Shown: positions 7,830 to 17,394, counted from the stretch's first letter. The stretch is DNA of 64,000 nt from Algoriphagus pacificus (GCF_017254845.1 NZ_JAFKCU010000002.1:1-64000); one strand, 5' to 3'. A program made the numbers and translations. Notes: generated by a model not told the origin, from the letters alone.

Positions 7830-8818
7830 AAGTCCAGAGAAATCCCGAAATTCACTAGGTTCTGTAACTGTACAGCCTGTTTGGATGTGCCATCATCCTG
7901 TTTGATATACACCTCCTCATCATAGATCAAGCGCGTTTCCATTCGAGTTGAAATATATTTATTCACTTTCATCCGGATGGTGGAGTTGAAATTCACAACC
8001 ATATTACCAAAGCGCTCATAATTGGAGAATAGATTTAAATCTGCTTTCCAGGTAATATTTTCCATAAGTTTGATGTCCACCACTGAGGTAGCCAAAGACA
8101 TCCCAGCTTCTGCACGCACATTCTCTCCAGGCATCACACCAAAAGCGCCAGCTCGGCTGAGCGAATCATCCATCACAATGGTAAATCGCCCTGTGAAAGG
8201 AGAGAGAATAACAGAGAGCTTACTCTTATCATCATAGGTTCTTCGATAATTAAGACCTGTGGAGGACTGAACGTAGCCTGGGGAAAGTAAATCTGAGATT
8301 TTAGTGCGGACATCTTTGTCGCTTCCAGAGGGCCTGGAATATTTATATCCTGCCAAAAGTTGGGTTCGTGCATCTAGCTGGGTAGACAAATAGAATTTTT
8401 CAGAAAGCTCCCGCCCGTAATTACTGACAAAAATGAAGTTATCATTACTTTTTCTAGTCTGGAAATCTCGGTCGCCTTGTCGGTTCATCCCCAGGTTAAT
8501 AGTGAGCTGAGTATCCCAGACTTTCTTTTCTTTTTTATAGTTCGCAAAAAGCGATACACCTGAATTGAGGGCAAAAGAACTCGCACCTCCAGCTGCCCAG
8601 TTGCTCAAAGTAACCTGCTGTATGTTCAGATTGTAATTTCCACCCGTCTCCCAAAAAATCTCTTTTTCAGGTTCCTCGATCAACAAGGAATCGCCCAACA
8701 TTAAAAGGGTATCTCCATTAATCAAAACGGTGTCAGGGATGTATTGACGATCCTGCGCCAAAGCATTTTGGCTAAAGATGATAAACAGAAATCCTAAACC
8801 AAGGAAATAATTACGCAT
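7826..8818 (-). CDS. DUF3078 outer-membrane-like protein
   Basis: A 330-residue secreted protein with a clear signal peptide (FLGLGFLFIIFSQNALAQ). The rest is rich in alternating aromatic strands (NWAAGGASSFALNSGV, QLTINLGMNRQGDRDF, VQLQNLVNFGISLDF) and ends in a terminal phenylalanine, typical of an outer-membrane beta-barrel. It matches the DUF3078 family of Bacteroidota, whose function is unknown. It lies convergent with dnaX and 21 bases downstream of the lytic transglycosylase gene, so it may share its transcript. Confidence 0.85.
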   Translation of the reverse strand: MRNYFLGLGFLFIIFSQNALAQDRQYIPDTVLINGDTLLMLGDSLLIEEPEKEIFWETGGNYNLNIQQVTLSNWAAGGASSFALNSGVSLFANYKKEKKVWDTQLTINLGMNRQGDRDFQTRKSNDNFIFVSNYGRELSEKFYLSTQLDARTQLLAGYKYSRPSGSDKDVRTKISDLLSPGYVQSSTGLNYRRTYDDKSKLSVILSPFTGRFTIVMDDSLSRAGAFGVMPGENVRAEAGMSLATSVVDIKLMENITWKADLNLFSNYERFGNMVVNFNSTIRMKVNKYISTRMETRLIYDEEVYIKQDDGTSKQAVQLQNLVNFGISLDF

Positions 8819-8839
8819 TCAAAAAAGAGGGTTTTTGGA

Positions 8840-10426
8840 TCAGGGCTTCAAGATAACCAATTTCTGACCTATGCTGATGATGTTTTGGCTTCCGATATTG
8901 TTCCAGGATTTTAAGTCATTGACTGTGACTCCATACTTTTTACTGATTGCAAAAAGAGTTTCTCCTTTGCTGACAGTATGTGTGATTCTATCCTGAGAAT
9001 ACCTGTTTTGACTTGATGAGCTGCTTGCCACAGTCGAACTGCTCTCCTGTCTGGTGCTTGACTGATTGCTGGCTACCACGGCTTTTTGCGGAGGAGTTTG
9101 GTTTACCCTTACAACGGGGATTTCTTCTCCTCTTTTTCTATGCTCTTGAAGGTTAAGAACCATGCCTGCTTTCAAGTCCGAGTCCCTTCTGATTCTGTTC
9201 TTTGCCTTCAAAGAAGAAAGCTTGATTCCATATTTTTGGGAGATGCTCCAAAGTGTCTCGCCTGGCATCACCACATGGGTTGCAACATCAGCTTTGGTCT
9301 TTTTCTTCTCTGTATAATAATATTCTCCGGCTTCAACTCTTTCACCAGGTTCCAAATCATTAAGTTTTCTCAGCTTTCTTTCTTTGACTCCAACTTGATC
9401 GGAGAACTTACTCAAAGAAGTGGTTTGAGCAGCCTGAACACCATCCAAATCATTGACTGTGATTTGATCTGGTTGACTTGCTTTGGTAGTATTTCCAGCA
9501 ATTCTAGGGAATGAATTAGCCTGTCGATAAGCTGGAGATGAAGCTGTTGATTTTGTAGAAGAATTGGTTTTTGGCTTTGACTCCTGAATAATCGCCGGTT
9601 TGGCAGTCAAAGTTCCTTCTTGGATATAAACCAAAGAATAAGTCCTGTCACTTGGGATTTTCCCATTGGCAGTCCACTTGTTGTATTCTTTCAAATGATC
9701 TTCGGTCACACCATATTTCTTGGCCAAAGCTGCTAGGGTAGTAGGCCCATGAACAGGAACTTCCACCATGCGGGTGTTTGAAGTGAGGACTCCGATTTGA
9801 TTTTGAAAAGCAATCTTATGGGCTAGAAACTTCTTGAAATACCAATGCGTATTCCTATCCACATCCACAATTTTTTTGCCATTATATTGGTTGCCAAAAT
9901 AAGCTTTAGCACCTCCCAATCCCATCTGATATGAAACCAAAGCACACATCCAATTATCAAATGTGTTATTATGCTTTTTCAGGTAAAGAGCAGCTCCCTT
10001 GGTGGAAGAGACAATGTTTTTACGTTCATCGATATGATTGTCCACACGTAAAAATACTTCTTCAGCAGTTCCTTGTTTAAACTGCCAGAAGCCCACCGCA
10101 TTGGAAGTACTAACAGCATCAGGGATTAAGCCACTTTCTTGGATTACAAGGTATTTAATGTCTTCTGGAACGCCATTTTCTCTCAAGATATCCTCGATTA
10201 TAGGCATGTACAGATTGACACGCTCTTGCTTTACTTTGAAGTAATTAGGGTTTCTGTATTGCGCATCTACATCCAATTGTATCTCTCTCCTAGCTTGGGG
10301 ATTGATCCGTACAATCAAATCAGCAAACTCCAATTCTGCAGGTACCTGCGGTATCTGAGCCAGTAATGGTACATTACAAAGGAGAGTAATTAAGAAAAGA
10401 AGGGTAGAAATTTTATGCTTACTCAT
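8840..10426 (-). CDS. LysM-containing lytic murein transglycosylase (MltD-like)
   Basis: A 528-residue exported enzyme that would cleave peptidoglycan glycan strands. A signal peptide (LLFLITLLCNVPLLAQ) is followed by a transglycosylase SLT domain at about residues 85-200, with catalytic glutamate in VIQESGL and the motifs SNAVGFWQF and ALVSYQMGLGGAKAY. Then come LysM-type repeats: a divergent one near 225-250 and clear ones at about 385-430 (HVVMPGETLWSISQKYG) and 480-525 (HTVSKGETLFAISKKYG). A Ser/Gln-rich linker precedes the last LysM. The order SLT then LysM is that of MltD. It is the third gene in a run after the M16 peptidase and O-methyltransferase. Confidence 0.92.
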   Translation of the reverse strand: MSKHKISTLLFLITLLCNVPLLAQIPQVPAELEFADLIVRINPQARREIQLDVDAQYRNPNYFKVKQERVNLYMPIIEDILRENGVPEDIKYLVIQESGLIPDAVSTSNAVGFWQFKQGTAEEVFLRVDNHIDERKNIVSSTKGAALYLKKHNNTFDNWMCALVSYQMGLGGAKAYFGNQYNGKKIVDVDRNTHWYFKKFLAHKIAFQNQIGVLTSNTRMVEVPVHGPTTLAALAKKYGVTEDHLKEYNKWTANGKIPSDRTYSLVYIQEGTLTAKPAIIQESKPKTNSSTKSTASSPAYRQANSFPRIAGNTTKASQPDQITVNDLDGVQAAQTTSLSKFSDQVGVKERKLRKLNDLEPGERVEAGEYYYTEKKKTKADVATHVVMPGETLWSISQKYGIKLSSLKAKNRIRRDSDLKAGMVLNLQEHRKRGEEIPVVRVNQTPPQKAVVASNQSSTRQESSSTVASSSSSQNRYSQDRITHTVSKGETLFAISKKYGVTVNDLKSWNNIGSQNIISIGQKLVILKP

Positions 10427-10492
10427 TCCAAAAAGGCTTAAATCTGGTGCTCAGGCTCTTTTTAGCAAAAATGATTCCCCTTTTACTATTCC

Positions 10493-11137
10493 CTATAATT
10501 TTCTGGCCATCATGATTCCATCTCGGATGGGAAGCAGCACATTCTCAACCCGCGGATCTTGCTGAACCTTGGCGTTAAAATCTAAAATTGCTTGGGTATC
10601 CTTATCGATTTTTTGTCCTTTTTTGACCAGAACTTTTCCTGACCAGAGTACATTATCTGCTAGAATGATGCCTCCAGTACTCATTTTATCTATGATTAAA
10701 TCGAAATACTTGGAGTTATTGATCTTGTCTGCATCGATAAAAACTAAGTCAATCGGGCCTTCAATATCAGGTAAAATGTCAAGGGCTTTGCCTAATATAT
10801 AATCTATTTTATCTGCCAATCCGCTTTCTTCAAAAAATCCCCTGACCATGGTTTCCAATTCATCATTGATGTCCATCGTGATCAGTTTGGCTGAATCATT
10901 CAAACCTCTAGCAATGCAGATGGCAGAATATCCGGTATAAGTTCCGATTTCTACAGCAAGTTTAGGATTGATTATTTTGGTGAAAATCTCTAGCATTTTT
11001 CCCTGTAGCGGACCGGAAAGCATGCGAGGTTTTAAAACCTTCAATTGAGTTTCTCTAGTTACCTTTTTTAGCAAATCATCTTCACCTGAAGTATGATCAT
11101 CGCAATATTCCAAAAATTCCTGTGCAATAAATTCCAT
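10493..11137 (-). CDS. Class I SAM-dependent O-methyltransferase
   Basis: A 214-residue O-methyltransferase of the catechol/caffeoyl-CoA family. Visible motifs are the SAM-binding AVEIGTYTGYSAICIARG near residue 70, the acidic strand LITMDINDE, the metal-site FIDADKINNSKYFD near 135, and GGIILADNVLWSGKV near 160. The substrate cannot be told from sequence; homologues methylate small catechol-like compounds. It starts 2 bases after the stop of the M16 peptidase gene, so the two are probably co-transcribed. Confidence 0.9.
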   Translation of the reverse strand: MEFIAQEFLEYCDDHTSGEDDLLKKVTRETQLKVLKPRMLSGPLQGKMLEIFTKIINPKLAVEIGTYTGYSAICIARGLNDSAKLITMDINDELETMVRGFFEESGLADKIDYILGKALDILPDIEGPIDLVFIDADKINNSKYFDLIIDKMSTGGIILADNVLWSGKVLVKKGQKIDKDTQAILDFNAKVQQDPRVENVLLPIRDGIMMARKL

Positions 11138-11139
11138 GA

Positions 11140-12369
11140 TTACTGAGGCTTGTAGGTGAGGAAGCTCATGTTTTCAGGATTGAAAATCTCATTCGCTATT
11201 TCCTGAAGCTCCTCGGCAGAGGTGTTTTTAATTTGCCCAAAGATACTTTCCAAAGGGTCTACTTTGCTATGATCCAAGAGACTTTTTCCATAAACCAGCA
11301 TCAATCCGGAATAATTCTCCTCAGCCATAGCCATTTGTCCGATTGCCTGTTCCTTGGCCATATGGAGTTGCACAGTGCCCAGCTTTTTCTGTTGGAGTTT
11401 GGCCATTTCCTTCATCACTAAAGCTTGGGCTTTTTTCAAAGTTTTATCTTCAGTTCCGAAATAGACTCCAAAAAAACCTGTATCCGAAAATGGTGAATAG
11501 CTAGACTCGATGCTGTACACATAGCCATGACGCTCTCTTAAGGAAAGATTTAGCCGGCTATTCATACTTGGGCCTCCAAGAATATTGTTCAATAAAAAGA
11601 GTTTGTATCGGTTGGGATCGTGCAAGGAATAAGCGGGTCTTCCGATGGCGCAAAGGGACTGAGTAACATCCCGCTCTACAATTTTTGTTTTGGGCTGATA
11701 GGTATGAAAGCCATTTCTTACATAGAGACTTCTTTTGGATTGGATTTCCTGAAGCGGGCCTTCGATGATTTTTAAAGCATTCTTAAAACTGATATTCCCA
11801 ACCACAGAAAATACGATCTGTGAGGTATCCAAGCGGGAAGAAATAAAGTCTATAAAATCCTGATGGCTAAAGCTTCCAACTGTTTCTTCAGTGCCCAGAA
11901 TATTCCTCCCTAAAGCATGGTTTTCGAATACCAATTCGTCCAACTCATCCTGAATCGAGTCTTCTGGAGAGTCCCGGTACATGGCCATTTCTTCCAAAAT
12001 TACCTGCCGTTCTTTTTCAATTTGTTTTTGAGGAAAGGTACTGTTGAAAGTGATGTCAAAAAGCAGGTCAGCAGCTTTGGGATAATGCTCCTTTAGGGTA
12101 GAAGCATAGAAGCAGACTTTTTCCTTGGTAGTATAGGCATTCAGTTCTCCGCCCAGGGATTCCAGTCGGTTGAGAATATGAAAGGTTTTTCGCTTTTGAG
12201 TGCCTTTAAAGGCCATATGCTCCCAAAAATGCGCAAGACCTTCCTGTTCTTTGGTTTCGTCCCTGCTGCCAATGTTCAGAATAAATCCACAATGAACCAA
12301 TCGAGTATGAGACACTTCCTGGTGTACGATCCGGATTCCGTTGCTAAGTTCCTTGATGTTTAAATTCAT
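11140..12369 (-). CDS. M16 family zinc metallopeptidase
   Basis: A 409-residue pitrilysin/mitochondrial-processing-peptidase-like enzyme. The inverted zinc motif HFWEHMAFKGT (HxxEH) is near residue 47, and the downstream zinc ligand lies about 75 residues later within KERQVILEEMAMYRDSPED. The C-terminal half has the R/Y-rich region RERHGYVYSIESSYS typical of M16B proteins. The length matches single-chain bacterial M16B peptidases. No signal peptide is seen, so it is probably cytoplasmic. It heads the operon with the O-methyltransferase. Confidence 0.92.
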   Translation of the reverse strand: MNLNIKELSNGIRIVHQEVSHTRLVHCGFILNIGSRDETKEQEGLAHFWEHMAFKGTQKRKTFHILNRLESLGGELNAYTTKEKVCFYASTLKEHYPKAADLLFDITFNSTFPQKQIEKERQVILEEMAMYRDSPEDSIQDELDELVFENHALGRNILGTEETVGSFSHQDFIDFISSRLDTSQIVFSVVGNISFKNALKIIEGPLQEIQSKRSLYVRNGFHTYQPKTKIVERDVTQSLCAIGRPAYSLHDPNRYKLFLLNNILGGPSMNSRLNLSLRERHGYVYSIESSYSPFSDTGFFGVYFGTEDKTLKKAQALVMKEMAKLQQKKLGTVQLHMAKEQAIGQMAMAEENYSGLMLVYGKSLLDHSKVDPLESIFGQIKNTSAEELQEIANEIFNPENMSFLTYKPQ

Positions 12370-12489
12370 ACTTGCTTACCCATTCGGTAAAATACAAAGA
12401 AAAGCATCAATTAGTTTCCTATCCTAAATTCCTCTCCTTTTGCGGCTAATTTTACTAACTTTCCTCTTTGAATTAACGCGATCAGATTT

Positions 12490-13779
12490 ATGAAATATCA
12501 GCCATTAACGCAAAGTTTATACATTAGAAATCGAGCAAAATTAGCTGCCAAATTGAAAGAAAACAGTGTGGCAATTTTCAACTCCAATGACATCATGCCT
12601 ACCAATGCCGATGGCACGATGAAGTTCAGACAAAACAACGATCTTTTTTACCTCTCTGGAATAGACCAGGAGGAGACAATCTTGCTGATCGCTCCTGACT
12701 GCCCAAATCCAGCCATGCGTGAAGTGTTGTTTCTTCGTGAGACAAGTGAGTTGATTGCGATCTGGGAAGGGCATAAGTATACCAAAGAGGAGGCCGAAGC
12801 AGCTTCAGGAATCAAAAACATCCAATGGCTTTCCAGCTTTGATCAAATCTTCAATACGGTGATGGCTCTTTCAGAAAGAGTTTATTTGAATACCAATGAG
12901 CACTTGAGAGCAGGAGTAGTCGTAGAGACTAGAGATGCCCGTTTTATCAAGCGTTGCAAAGAACAATTCCCGCTTCATGAATACGAACGCGCTGCTCCTC
13001 TCATGCATGAGCTTAGGGGAGTGAAAGAACAGGAAGAAATCAACCAGTTGCAGATAGCTTGTGATATTACCAATAAGGGATTCAGAAGAATTCTGTCTTT
13101 TGTGAAGCCTGGCGTAACTGAATATGAGATAGAGGCGGAATACCTTCATGAATTTGTAAGAAACAGAAGTAAAGGTTTTGCATACGAACCGATCATTGCT
13201 TCAGGAGGTAGCGCCTGTGTATTGCATTACTTGGAAAACAACAAAGAGTGTAAAGATGGAGAGTTGATCCTGATGGACGTAGGAGCGGAATATGGGAATT
13301 ATAATGCGGACATGACGCGGACCATTCCGGTGAACGGGAGATTTACGGCTAGGCAAAGAGCAGTTTATGATGCTGTGTTGCGGGTGAAAAACCAAGCGTC
13401 AAGCATGTTGGTGCCAGGTCAGAATATTCAGGATTACCATAAGGAAGTCGGCTTGATCATGCAAAGCGAATTGATAGGCTTGGGTTTGATAGACCAGACA
13501 GATGTGAAAAATCAGGATCCAAACTGGCCAGCCTACAAAAAGTATTTTATGCATGGGACTTCCCATCATTTGGGATTGGATGTGCATGATGTGGGTACGA
13601 TGCATGGACCAATCCAGCCGGGAATGGTCTTTACAGTAGAGCCTGGGATTTATATTCCTGCAGAAGGAATGGGTATCCGACTGGAAAATAACATTGTCGT
13701 ACAGGAAAGTGGCTATATCGATCTGATGGGAGATATTCCCGTGGAAGCTGAAGAAATCGAGGAATTGATGAATGCTTGA
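12490..13779 (+). CDS. pepP: Xaa-Pro aminopeptidase (M24 family)
   Basis: A 429-residue aminopeptidase P that removes N-terminal residues before proline. The N-terminal creatinase-like domain spans about residues 1-165 (FRQNNDLFYLSGI, EAIWEGHKYTKEEA-like segment). The C-terminal pita-bread domain carries the metal ligands: DVGAEYGNYNADMTRT (two Asp), MHGTSHHLGLDVHD (His), FTVEPGIYI (Glu) and IRLENNI (Glu). The start ATG is followed by KYQPLTQSLYIRNR. It stands alone, divergent from the M16 gene, with a strong terminator directly after it. Confidence 0.94.
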   Translation: MKYQPLTQSLYIRNRAKLAAKLKENSVAIFNSNDIMPTNADGTMKFRQNNDLFYLSGIDQEETILLIAPDCPNPAMREVLFLRETSELIAIWEGHKYTKEEAEAASGIKNIQWLSSFDQIFNTVMALSERVYLNTNEHLRAGVVVETRDARFIKRCKEQFPLHEYERAAPLMHELRGVKEQEEINQLQIACDITNKGFRRILSFVKPGVTEYEIEAEYLHEFVRNRSKGFAYEPIIASGGSACVLHYLENNKECKDGELILMDVGAEYGNYNADMTRTIPVNGRFTARQRAVYDAVLRVKNQASSMLVPGQNIQDYHKEVGLIMQSELIGLGLIDQTDVKNQDPNWPAYKKYFMHGTSHHLGLDVHDVGTMHGPIQPGMVFTVEPGIYIPAEGMGIRLENNIVVQESGYIDLMGDIPVEAEEIEELMNA

Positions 13780-13798
13780 TTTAGCAAAGGATAAAAAC

Positions 13799-13836
13799 AA
13801 AAATCCCCTCCAAAATCAATTGGAGGGGATTTTTTT
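13799..13836. terminator. Bidirectional terminator between pepP and tsf
   Basis: A 13-bp perfect stem (AAATCCCCTCCAA / TTGGAGGGGATTT), six-base loop, with A and T tracts at both ends. It serves the convergent pepP and tsf genes. Confidence 0.9.
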
Positions 13837-13857
13837 ATGATCTAAAATAGGGATGAA

Positions 13858-14688
13858 TTATCCGATAGATACTCTTTTGAAAGCAGAAACAGTCATTCCT
13901 TTGCTAACACCGTCAAGGTATTGAGCAATAGACTTAGAGTTGTCTTTTACAAATTGCTGGCTCAACAAAGTGTTTTCTTTGTAGAACTTGTTCAATTTGC
14001 CCAAAGCGATTTTTTCAAGCATTTCTTCAGGCTTACCTTCAGCTCTAGCTTGCTCTTTACCTACTTCGATTTCTCTTTCTACTACTGTAGAATCTACACC
14101 GTCTTTATCAACAGCAACTGGGTTCATAGCTGCAATCTGCATAGCTACGTCCTTACCAGCTTCTTCAACGTCTGCACCAGAAGTGTTAACCAATCCTACC
14201 AATACACCTAATTTACCATTAGAGTGGATGTAAGGAACTACAGTCTCAGCGTTGATCACTTCGTAATTAGAGATTTCGATTTTCTCACCGATTTTACCAG
14301 TCATCTCAACGATTTTCTCAGCAACAGTGATGTTTTCGAAAGGCAATGCATGGATTTCTTCTACTGAAGTAGCTCCAGCTGCAACAGCCATATCAAGAAG
14401 TGTATTTGCAAAAGCAACATACTCTTCGTTTTTGGCAACAAAGTCAGTTTCGCAAGTCAAAGAAAGTAAAGTTCCTTTTGCACCGTTGTCAGAAACGTTT
14501 GTTACAACTACTCCTTCTTTGGTTTCACGGTCAGCTCTGGAAGCAGATACTTTTTGACCTTTTTTTCTGAGGATGTCCACAGCTTTTTCAAAATCACCTT
14601 CAGCTTCAGTCAAAGCTTTTTTGCAATCCATCATACCGGCACCGGTCATTTGTCTCAGTTTGTTTACTTCTTGTGCAGTAATTGCCAT
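13858..14688 (-). CDS. tsf: Translation elongation factor Ts
   Basis: EF-Ts exchanges GDP for GTP on EF-Tu. The 276-residue protein begins MAITAQEVNKLRQMTGAGMMDCKKAL, the conserved N-terminal UBA-like module, followed by the DKREGVVVTN-type and CETDFVAKNEEY core motifs and a coiled C-terminal region. The length is normal. It is last in the rplM-rpsI-rpsB-tsf cluster; a hairpin lies between rpsB and tsf, so tsf may be partly separately expressed. Confidence 0.98.
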   Translation of the reverse strand: MAITAQEVNKLRQMTGAGMMDCKKALTEAEGDFEKAVDILRKKGQKVSASRADRETKEGVVVTNVSDNGAKGTLLSLTCETDFVAKNEEYVAFANTLLDMAVAAGATSVEEIHALPFENITVAEKIVEMTGKIGEKIEISNYEVINAETVVPYIHSNGKLGVLVGLVNTSGADVEEAGKDVAMQIAAMNPVAVDKDGVDSTVVEREIEVGKEQARAEGKPEEMLEKIALGKLNKFYKENTLLSQQFVKDNSKSIAQYLDGVSKGMTVSAFKRVSIG

Positions 14689-14802
14689 TGTGTTATCGGT
14701 TTAAATATTAAACGGGATATGTTCTTATGATAGGAGCCTGTTGATTAGGCTTTAAAATTTTTTCAAAAAACCGGAAGGCTATTGCCAAGGTCTTTTAAAC
14801 AA

Positions 14803-14841
14803 AAAAATTGAACATAGGCCGAAACCTGATGTTCAATTTTT
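14803..14841 (-). terminator. Hairpin terminator or attenuator between rpsB and tsf
   Basis: A 13-bp perfect stem (AAAAATTGAACAT / ATGTTCAATTTTT) with T tracts lies just after the rpsB stop. It probably reduces read-through into tsf. Confidence 0.8.
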
Positions 14842-14863
14842 AATATTTCAATTCAAGTGTGGA

Positions 14864-15625
14864 TTATTCTTTAGTTTCGGCGTCCACAGCTTTTTTAGCT
14901 TCTTCCTCTTCAGAAAGTTTAGCCTCATCTTTGTCCTTCTTTCTTTCGGAAAGACCTTCTTCGATAGCTGCACCAAACGCTTTCACTAGCAAGGATACGG
15001 ATTTGAAAGCATCGTCATTAGCTGGGATTGGGAAATCAACCTCATTTGGGTTAGAGTTCGTATCAACCAATGCGAAAACAGGGATACCAAGCTTCTTTGC
15101 TTCAGCAATCGCAATATGTTCTCTTTTGATGTCCACTACAAAAAGAGCTGCAGGAAGTCTGCTCAAATCAGCGATACCGCCAAGTACATCTTCCATTTTG
15201 TCTTTTTGACGGGAAACCATCAAACGCTCTTTCTTAGCTAAGTTAGTGTAAGCTTCTTCCTTCATCAATTTGTCCAATCCGGACATTTTTTTCAAGGACT
15301 TACGGATTGTAGCGAAGTTGGTCAACATACCACCTAACCATCTCTCGGTTACGTAAGGCATGTTTAGACGCTGAGCTTCTTGAGCTACAAGATCTTTAGC
15401 TTGTTTCTTAGTAGCTACGAACATTACTTTTTTGCCTGAGCGTACTACTTGCTTGATTGCGTTAGATGCTTCGTCGAGGCAAACAAGCGTTTTATTCAAA
15501 TCGATAATGTGGATACCATTTTTCTCCATGAAAATGTATGGAGCCATTCTTGGATCCCACTTTCTCGTCAAGTGTCCGAAGTGAACACCAGCATCTAGTA
15601 AGTCTTTATATTCTAATTTGGCCAT
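14864..15625 (-). CDS. rpsB: 30S ribosomal protein S2
   Basis: Ribosomal protein S2 of the small subunit. The 253-residue protein starts MAKLEYKDLLDAGVHFGHLTRKWDPRM and carries MLTNFATIRKSL, the ALFVVDIKREHIAIAEAKKLGIPVFALVDTNSNP block and IPANDDAFKSV. The C-terminus is a highly charged tail (EEGLSERKKDKDEAK), as in other Bacteroidota. It lies 33 bases after rpsI. Confidence 0.99.
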   Translation of the reverse strand: MAKLEYKDLLDAGVHFGHLTRKWDPRMAPYIFMEKNGIHIIDLNKTLVCLDEASNAIKQVVRSGKKVMFVATKKQAKDLVAQEAQRLNMPYVTERWLGGMLTNFATIRKSLKKMSGLDKLMKEEAYTNLAKKERLMVSRQKDKMEDVLGGIADLSRLPAALFVVDIKREHIAIAEAKKLGIPVFALVDTNSNPNEVDFPIPANDDAFKSVSLLVKAFGAAIEEGLSERKKDKDEAKLSEEEEAKKAVDAETKE

Positions 15626-15658
15626 AAATATTTTTTTATAAAGTGAAGAAACTCCGGA

Positions 15659-16045
15659 TTAACGTTTAGAGAACTGGAATTTTCTTCTTGCTTTTCTACG
15701 TCCTGGCTTCTTACGTTCTACCATTCTAGGGTCACGAGTAAGGAAACCTTCTTTTTTCAATGCAGTTCTGTGTTCTGCGTCGAATTCGCACAAAGCTCTG
15801 GAGATAGCCATACGGGCTGCTTCTGCCTGACCTTTGATACCACCGCCGTCTACATTGATTTTAATGTCATAGCTGCCGTCTACGCCAACAAGAGCCAAAG
15901 GCTGCTTCACAACGATCTGGTGTAGATCAAATGGGAAGTATTTTTCTAGTGACTGATTGTTTACGGAGATCTCACCTTTACCTGGAGCCATGTAAATTCT
16001 GGCTACAGAGGTCTTTCTTCTACCGATTGTGTTGATCATTTCCAT
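15659..16045 (-). CDS. rpsI: 30S ribosomal protein S9
   Basis: Ribosomal protein S9, 128 residues. It has NTIGRRKTSVARIYM at the N-terminus, GGGIKGQAEAARMAISRAL in the middle and the basic C-terminal tail GRRKARRKFQFSKR that reaches the P-site tRNA. It lies 11 bases after rplM, in the conserved L13-S9 operon. MINTIGR, two codons downstream, is an alternative start. Confidence 0.99.
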   Translation of the reverse strand: MEMINTIGRRKTSVARIYMAPGKGEISVNNQSLEKYFPFDLHQIVVKQPLALVGVDGSYDIKINVDGGGIKGQAEAARMAISRALCEFDAEHRTALKKEGFLTRDPRMVERKKPGRRKARRKFQFSKR

Positions 16046-16056
16046 GATTTAGACGA

Positions 16057-16500
16057 TTAAAGGGTGATGTTTTTAGGCTGCTGTGCTTCGTGTGGATGCT
16101 CAGATCCATTATACACGTACAAGTTGCCGTACAATTTTCTTCCCAATCTGTTTTTAGGCAGCATGCCTCTTACAGCTTTCTCTACCAAAATTGAAGCAGA
16201 TTTCTCTTTCAATAATTTTGGGGTAGAAATACGCTGTCCACCTGGATAACCGGTGTGTCTCACATAAACTTTGGAGTTCCACTTGTCGCCGGTCAGCCTG
16301 ACTTTGTCTGCGTTGATTACGATGACGTTGTCACCACAATCTACATGAGGGGTGAAGCTTGGCTTCGTCTTACCTCTTAAGATTTTCGCTACCTCACTAG
16401 CCAATCTACCCAAAACTGCAGCTTGGGCATCCACTACGACCCATTGCTTTTCTACAGTCGCGGCATTGGCTGATATGGTCTTATAGCTCAAAGTATCCAC
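16057..16500 (-). CDS. rplM: 50S ribosomal protein L13
   Basis: Ribosomal protein L13, 147 residues, an early assembly protein of the large subunit. It has WVVVDAQAAVLGRLASEVAKILRGK, FTPHVDCGDNVIVINADKV and the MLPKNRLGRKLYGNLYVY motif. The start is a GTG (valine-type) codon; the DTLSYKTISANAATV N-terminus after it is typical of Bacteroidota L13, which supports this choice. It is first in the L13-S9-S2-EF-Ts cluster, with a good promoter upstream. Confidence 0.98.
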   Translation of the reverse strand: MDTLSYKTISANAATVEKQWVVVDAQAAVLGRLASEVAKILRGKTKPSFTPHVDCGDNVIVINADKVRLTGDKWNSKVYVRHTGYPGGQRISTPKLLKEKSASILVEKAVRGMLPKNRLGRKLYGNLYVYNGSEHPHEAQQPKNITL

Positions 16501-16556
16501 TGTGTAACTGTTTAATTTTTAGCTTGTTAAATTTATTTCACCCTCAAAAAGGGACA

Positions 16557-16589
16557 CAAAGATAGAAGTATTTTATTTTTCATGCAAAA
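16557..16589 (-). promoter_or_regulatory. Promoter of the rplM-rpsI-rpsB-tsf cluster
   Basis: On the minus strand TTTTG (16585-16589) and TATCTTTG (16557-16564) are separated by 20 bases. This matches the Bacteroidota consensus TTTG-N(17-23)-TAnnTTTG. The leader to the GTG start is about 55 bases. Confidence 0.8.
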
Positions 16590-16680
16590 TATTTCCAATA
16601 CTAAGTCCTAATTTTCATGGTCTTAGCTCAAAAACCCTCTCAGGAGTTTGATTTTCATGCTTTTTATTTTCAGGAAATGA

Positions 16681-17394
16681 TTATCGGGTAGTTTTTTCTA
16701 ACTGATTGACCAACACCTGAAAATCTTTCGGGTATGGCGCCTCTATGCTTAGTTTTTTACCATCCAATCCTTCAAATCCAATACAATAGGCATGGAGAGA
16801 AACCCGCTGCATGATCGGTAACTCTTCTGTGTCCTTCTTGAGATTGAAGCGGCGCTTGAGTGAAGAAAGAAACAAAGGCTTGCCTCCATATAAAGTATCT
16901 CCGCATATCGGGGATTTCAGGTAAGCCAAATGAACTCTGATCTGATGCAATCTCCCTGTCACAGGTTTGCACTCGACTAGCGTATGGGCGTAGTACGTTT
17001 TCAAAGTATTGAAATACGTCTGCGCTGGCTTCCCCTCTTTACTGACTTTGGCAACTCCCTTATTGGTGGATATTAGGTTCCGGTCTACCAGCTCATTGCT
17101 GAATTCCTTAATCCCTTCCACCACTGCATGATAAATCTTGTCTACCTTTCTGCTTTCAAACTGCATGGCCAAATGCCTGTAAGCCACTGGATTCTTGGCA
17201 ATCACTAGACATCCTGATGTTTCCTTATCCAATCGATGGCACAGTTGTGAATCGGGGGTGTGTGCCTTGGCTAAGTCTAAGATGTTCTGCGCTTCGTGTC
17301 TATCGTCTAAGCTTGATAGGTACGGCGGTTTGTTGATTACCAGGTAATCCTCGTTTTCAAACAGAATAAGATTTTCAAAATCTACTTTCTTCAT
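16681..17394 (-). CDS. RluA-family pseudouridine synthase
   Basis: A 237-residue RNA pseudouridine synthase. It has the catalytic HRLDKETSGCLVIAKN motif (aspartate near residue 58), the VGxx-type substrate loop near YHAVVEGI, and GRLHQIRVHLAYLKSPICGDTLYGG near 150. No S4 domain precedes the catalytic domain, so it resembles the shorter RluA/RluC-like proteins that modify 23S rRNA or tRNA. The exact target base cannot be told. It stands alone downstream of a decayed kinase fragment. Confidence 0.9.
   Translation of the reverse strand: MKKVDFENLILFENEDYLVINKPPYLSSLDDRHEAQNILDLAKAHTPDSQLCHRLDKETSGCLVIAKNPVAYRHLAMQFESRKVDKIYHAVVEGIKEFSNELVDRNLISTNKGVAKVSKEGKPAQTYFNTLKTYYAHTLVECKPVTGRLHQIRVHLAYLKSPICGDTLYGGKPLFLSSLKRRFNLKKDTEELPIMQRVSLHAYCIGFEGLDGKKLSIEAPYPKDFQVLVNQLEKTTR

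Noticed and set aside
13399-13800. 133-codon minus-strand ORF inside pepP
   Set aside because: Shadow of the well-supported aminopeptidase frame; composition rich in His and Cys with no domain.
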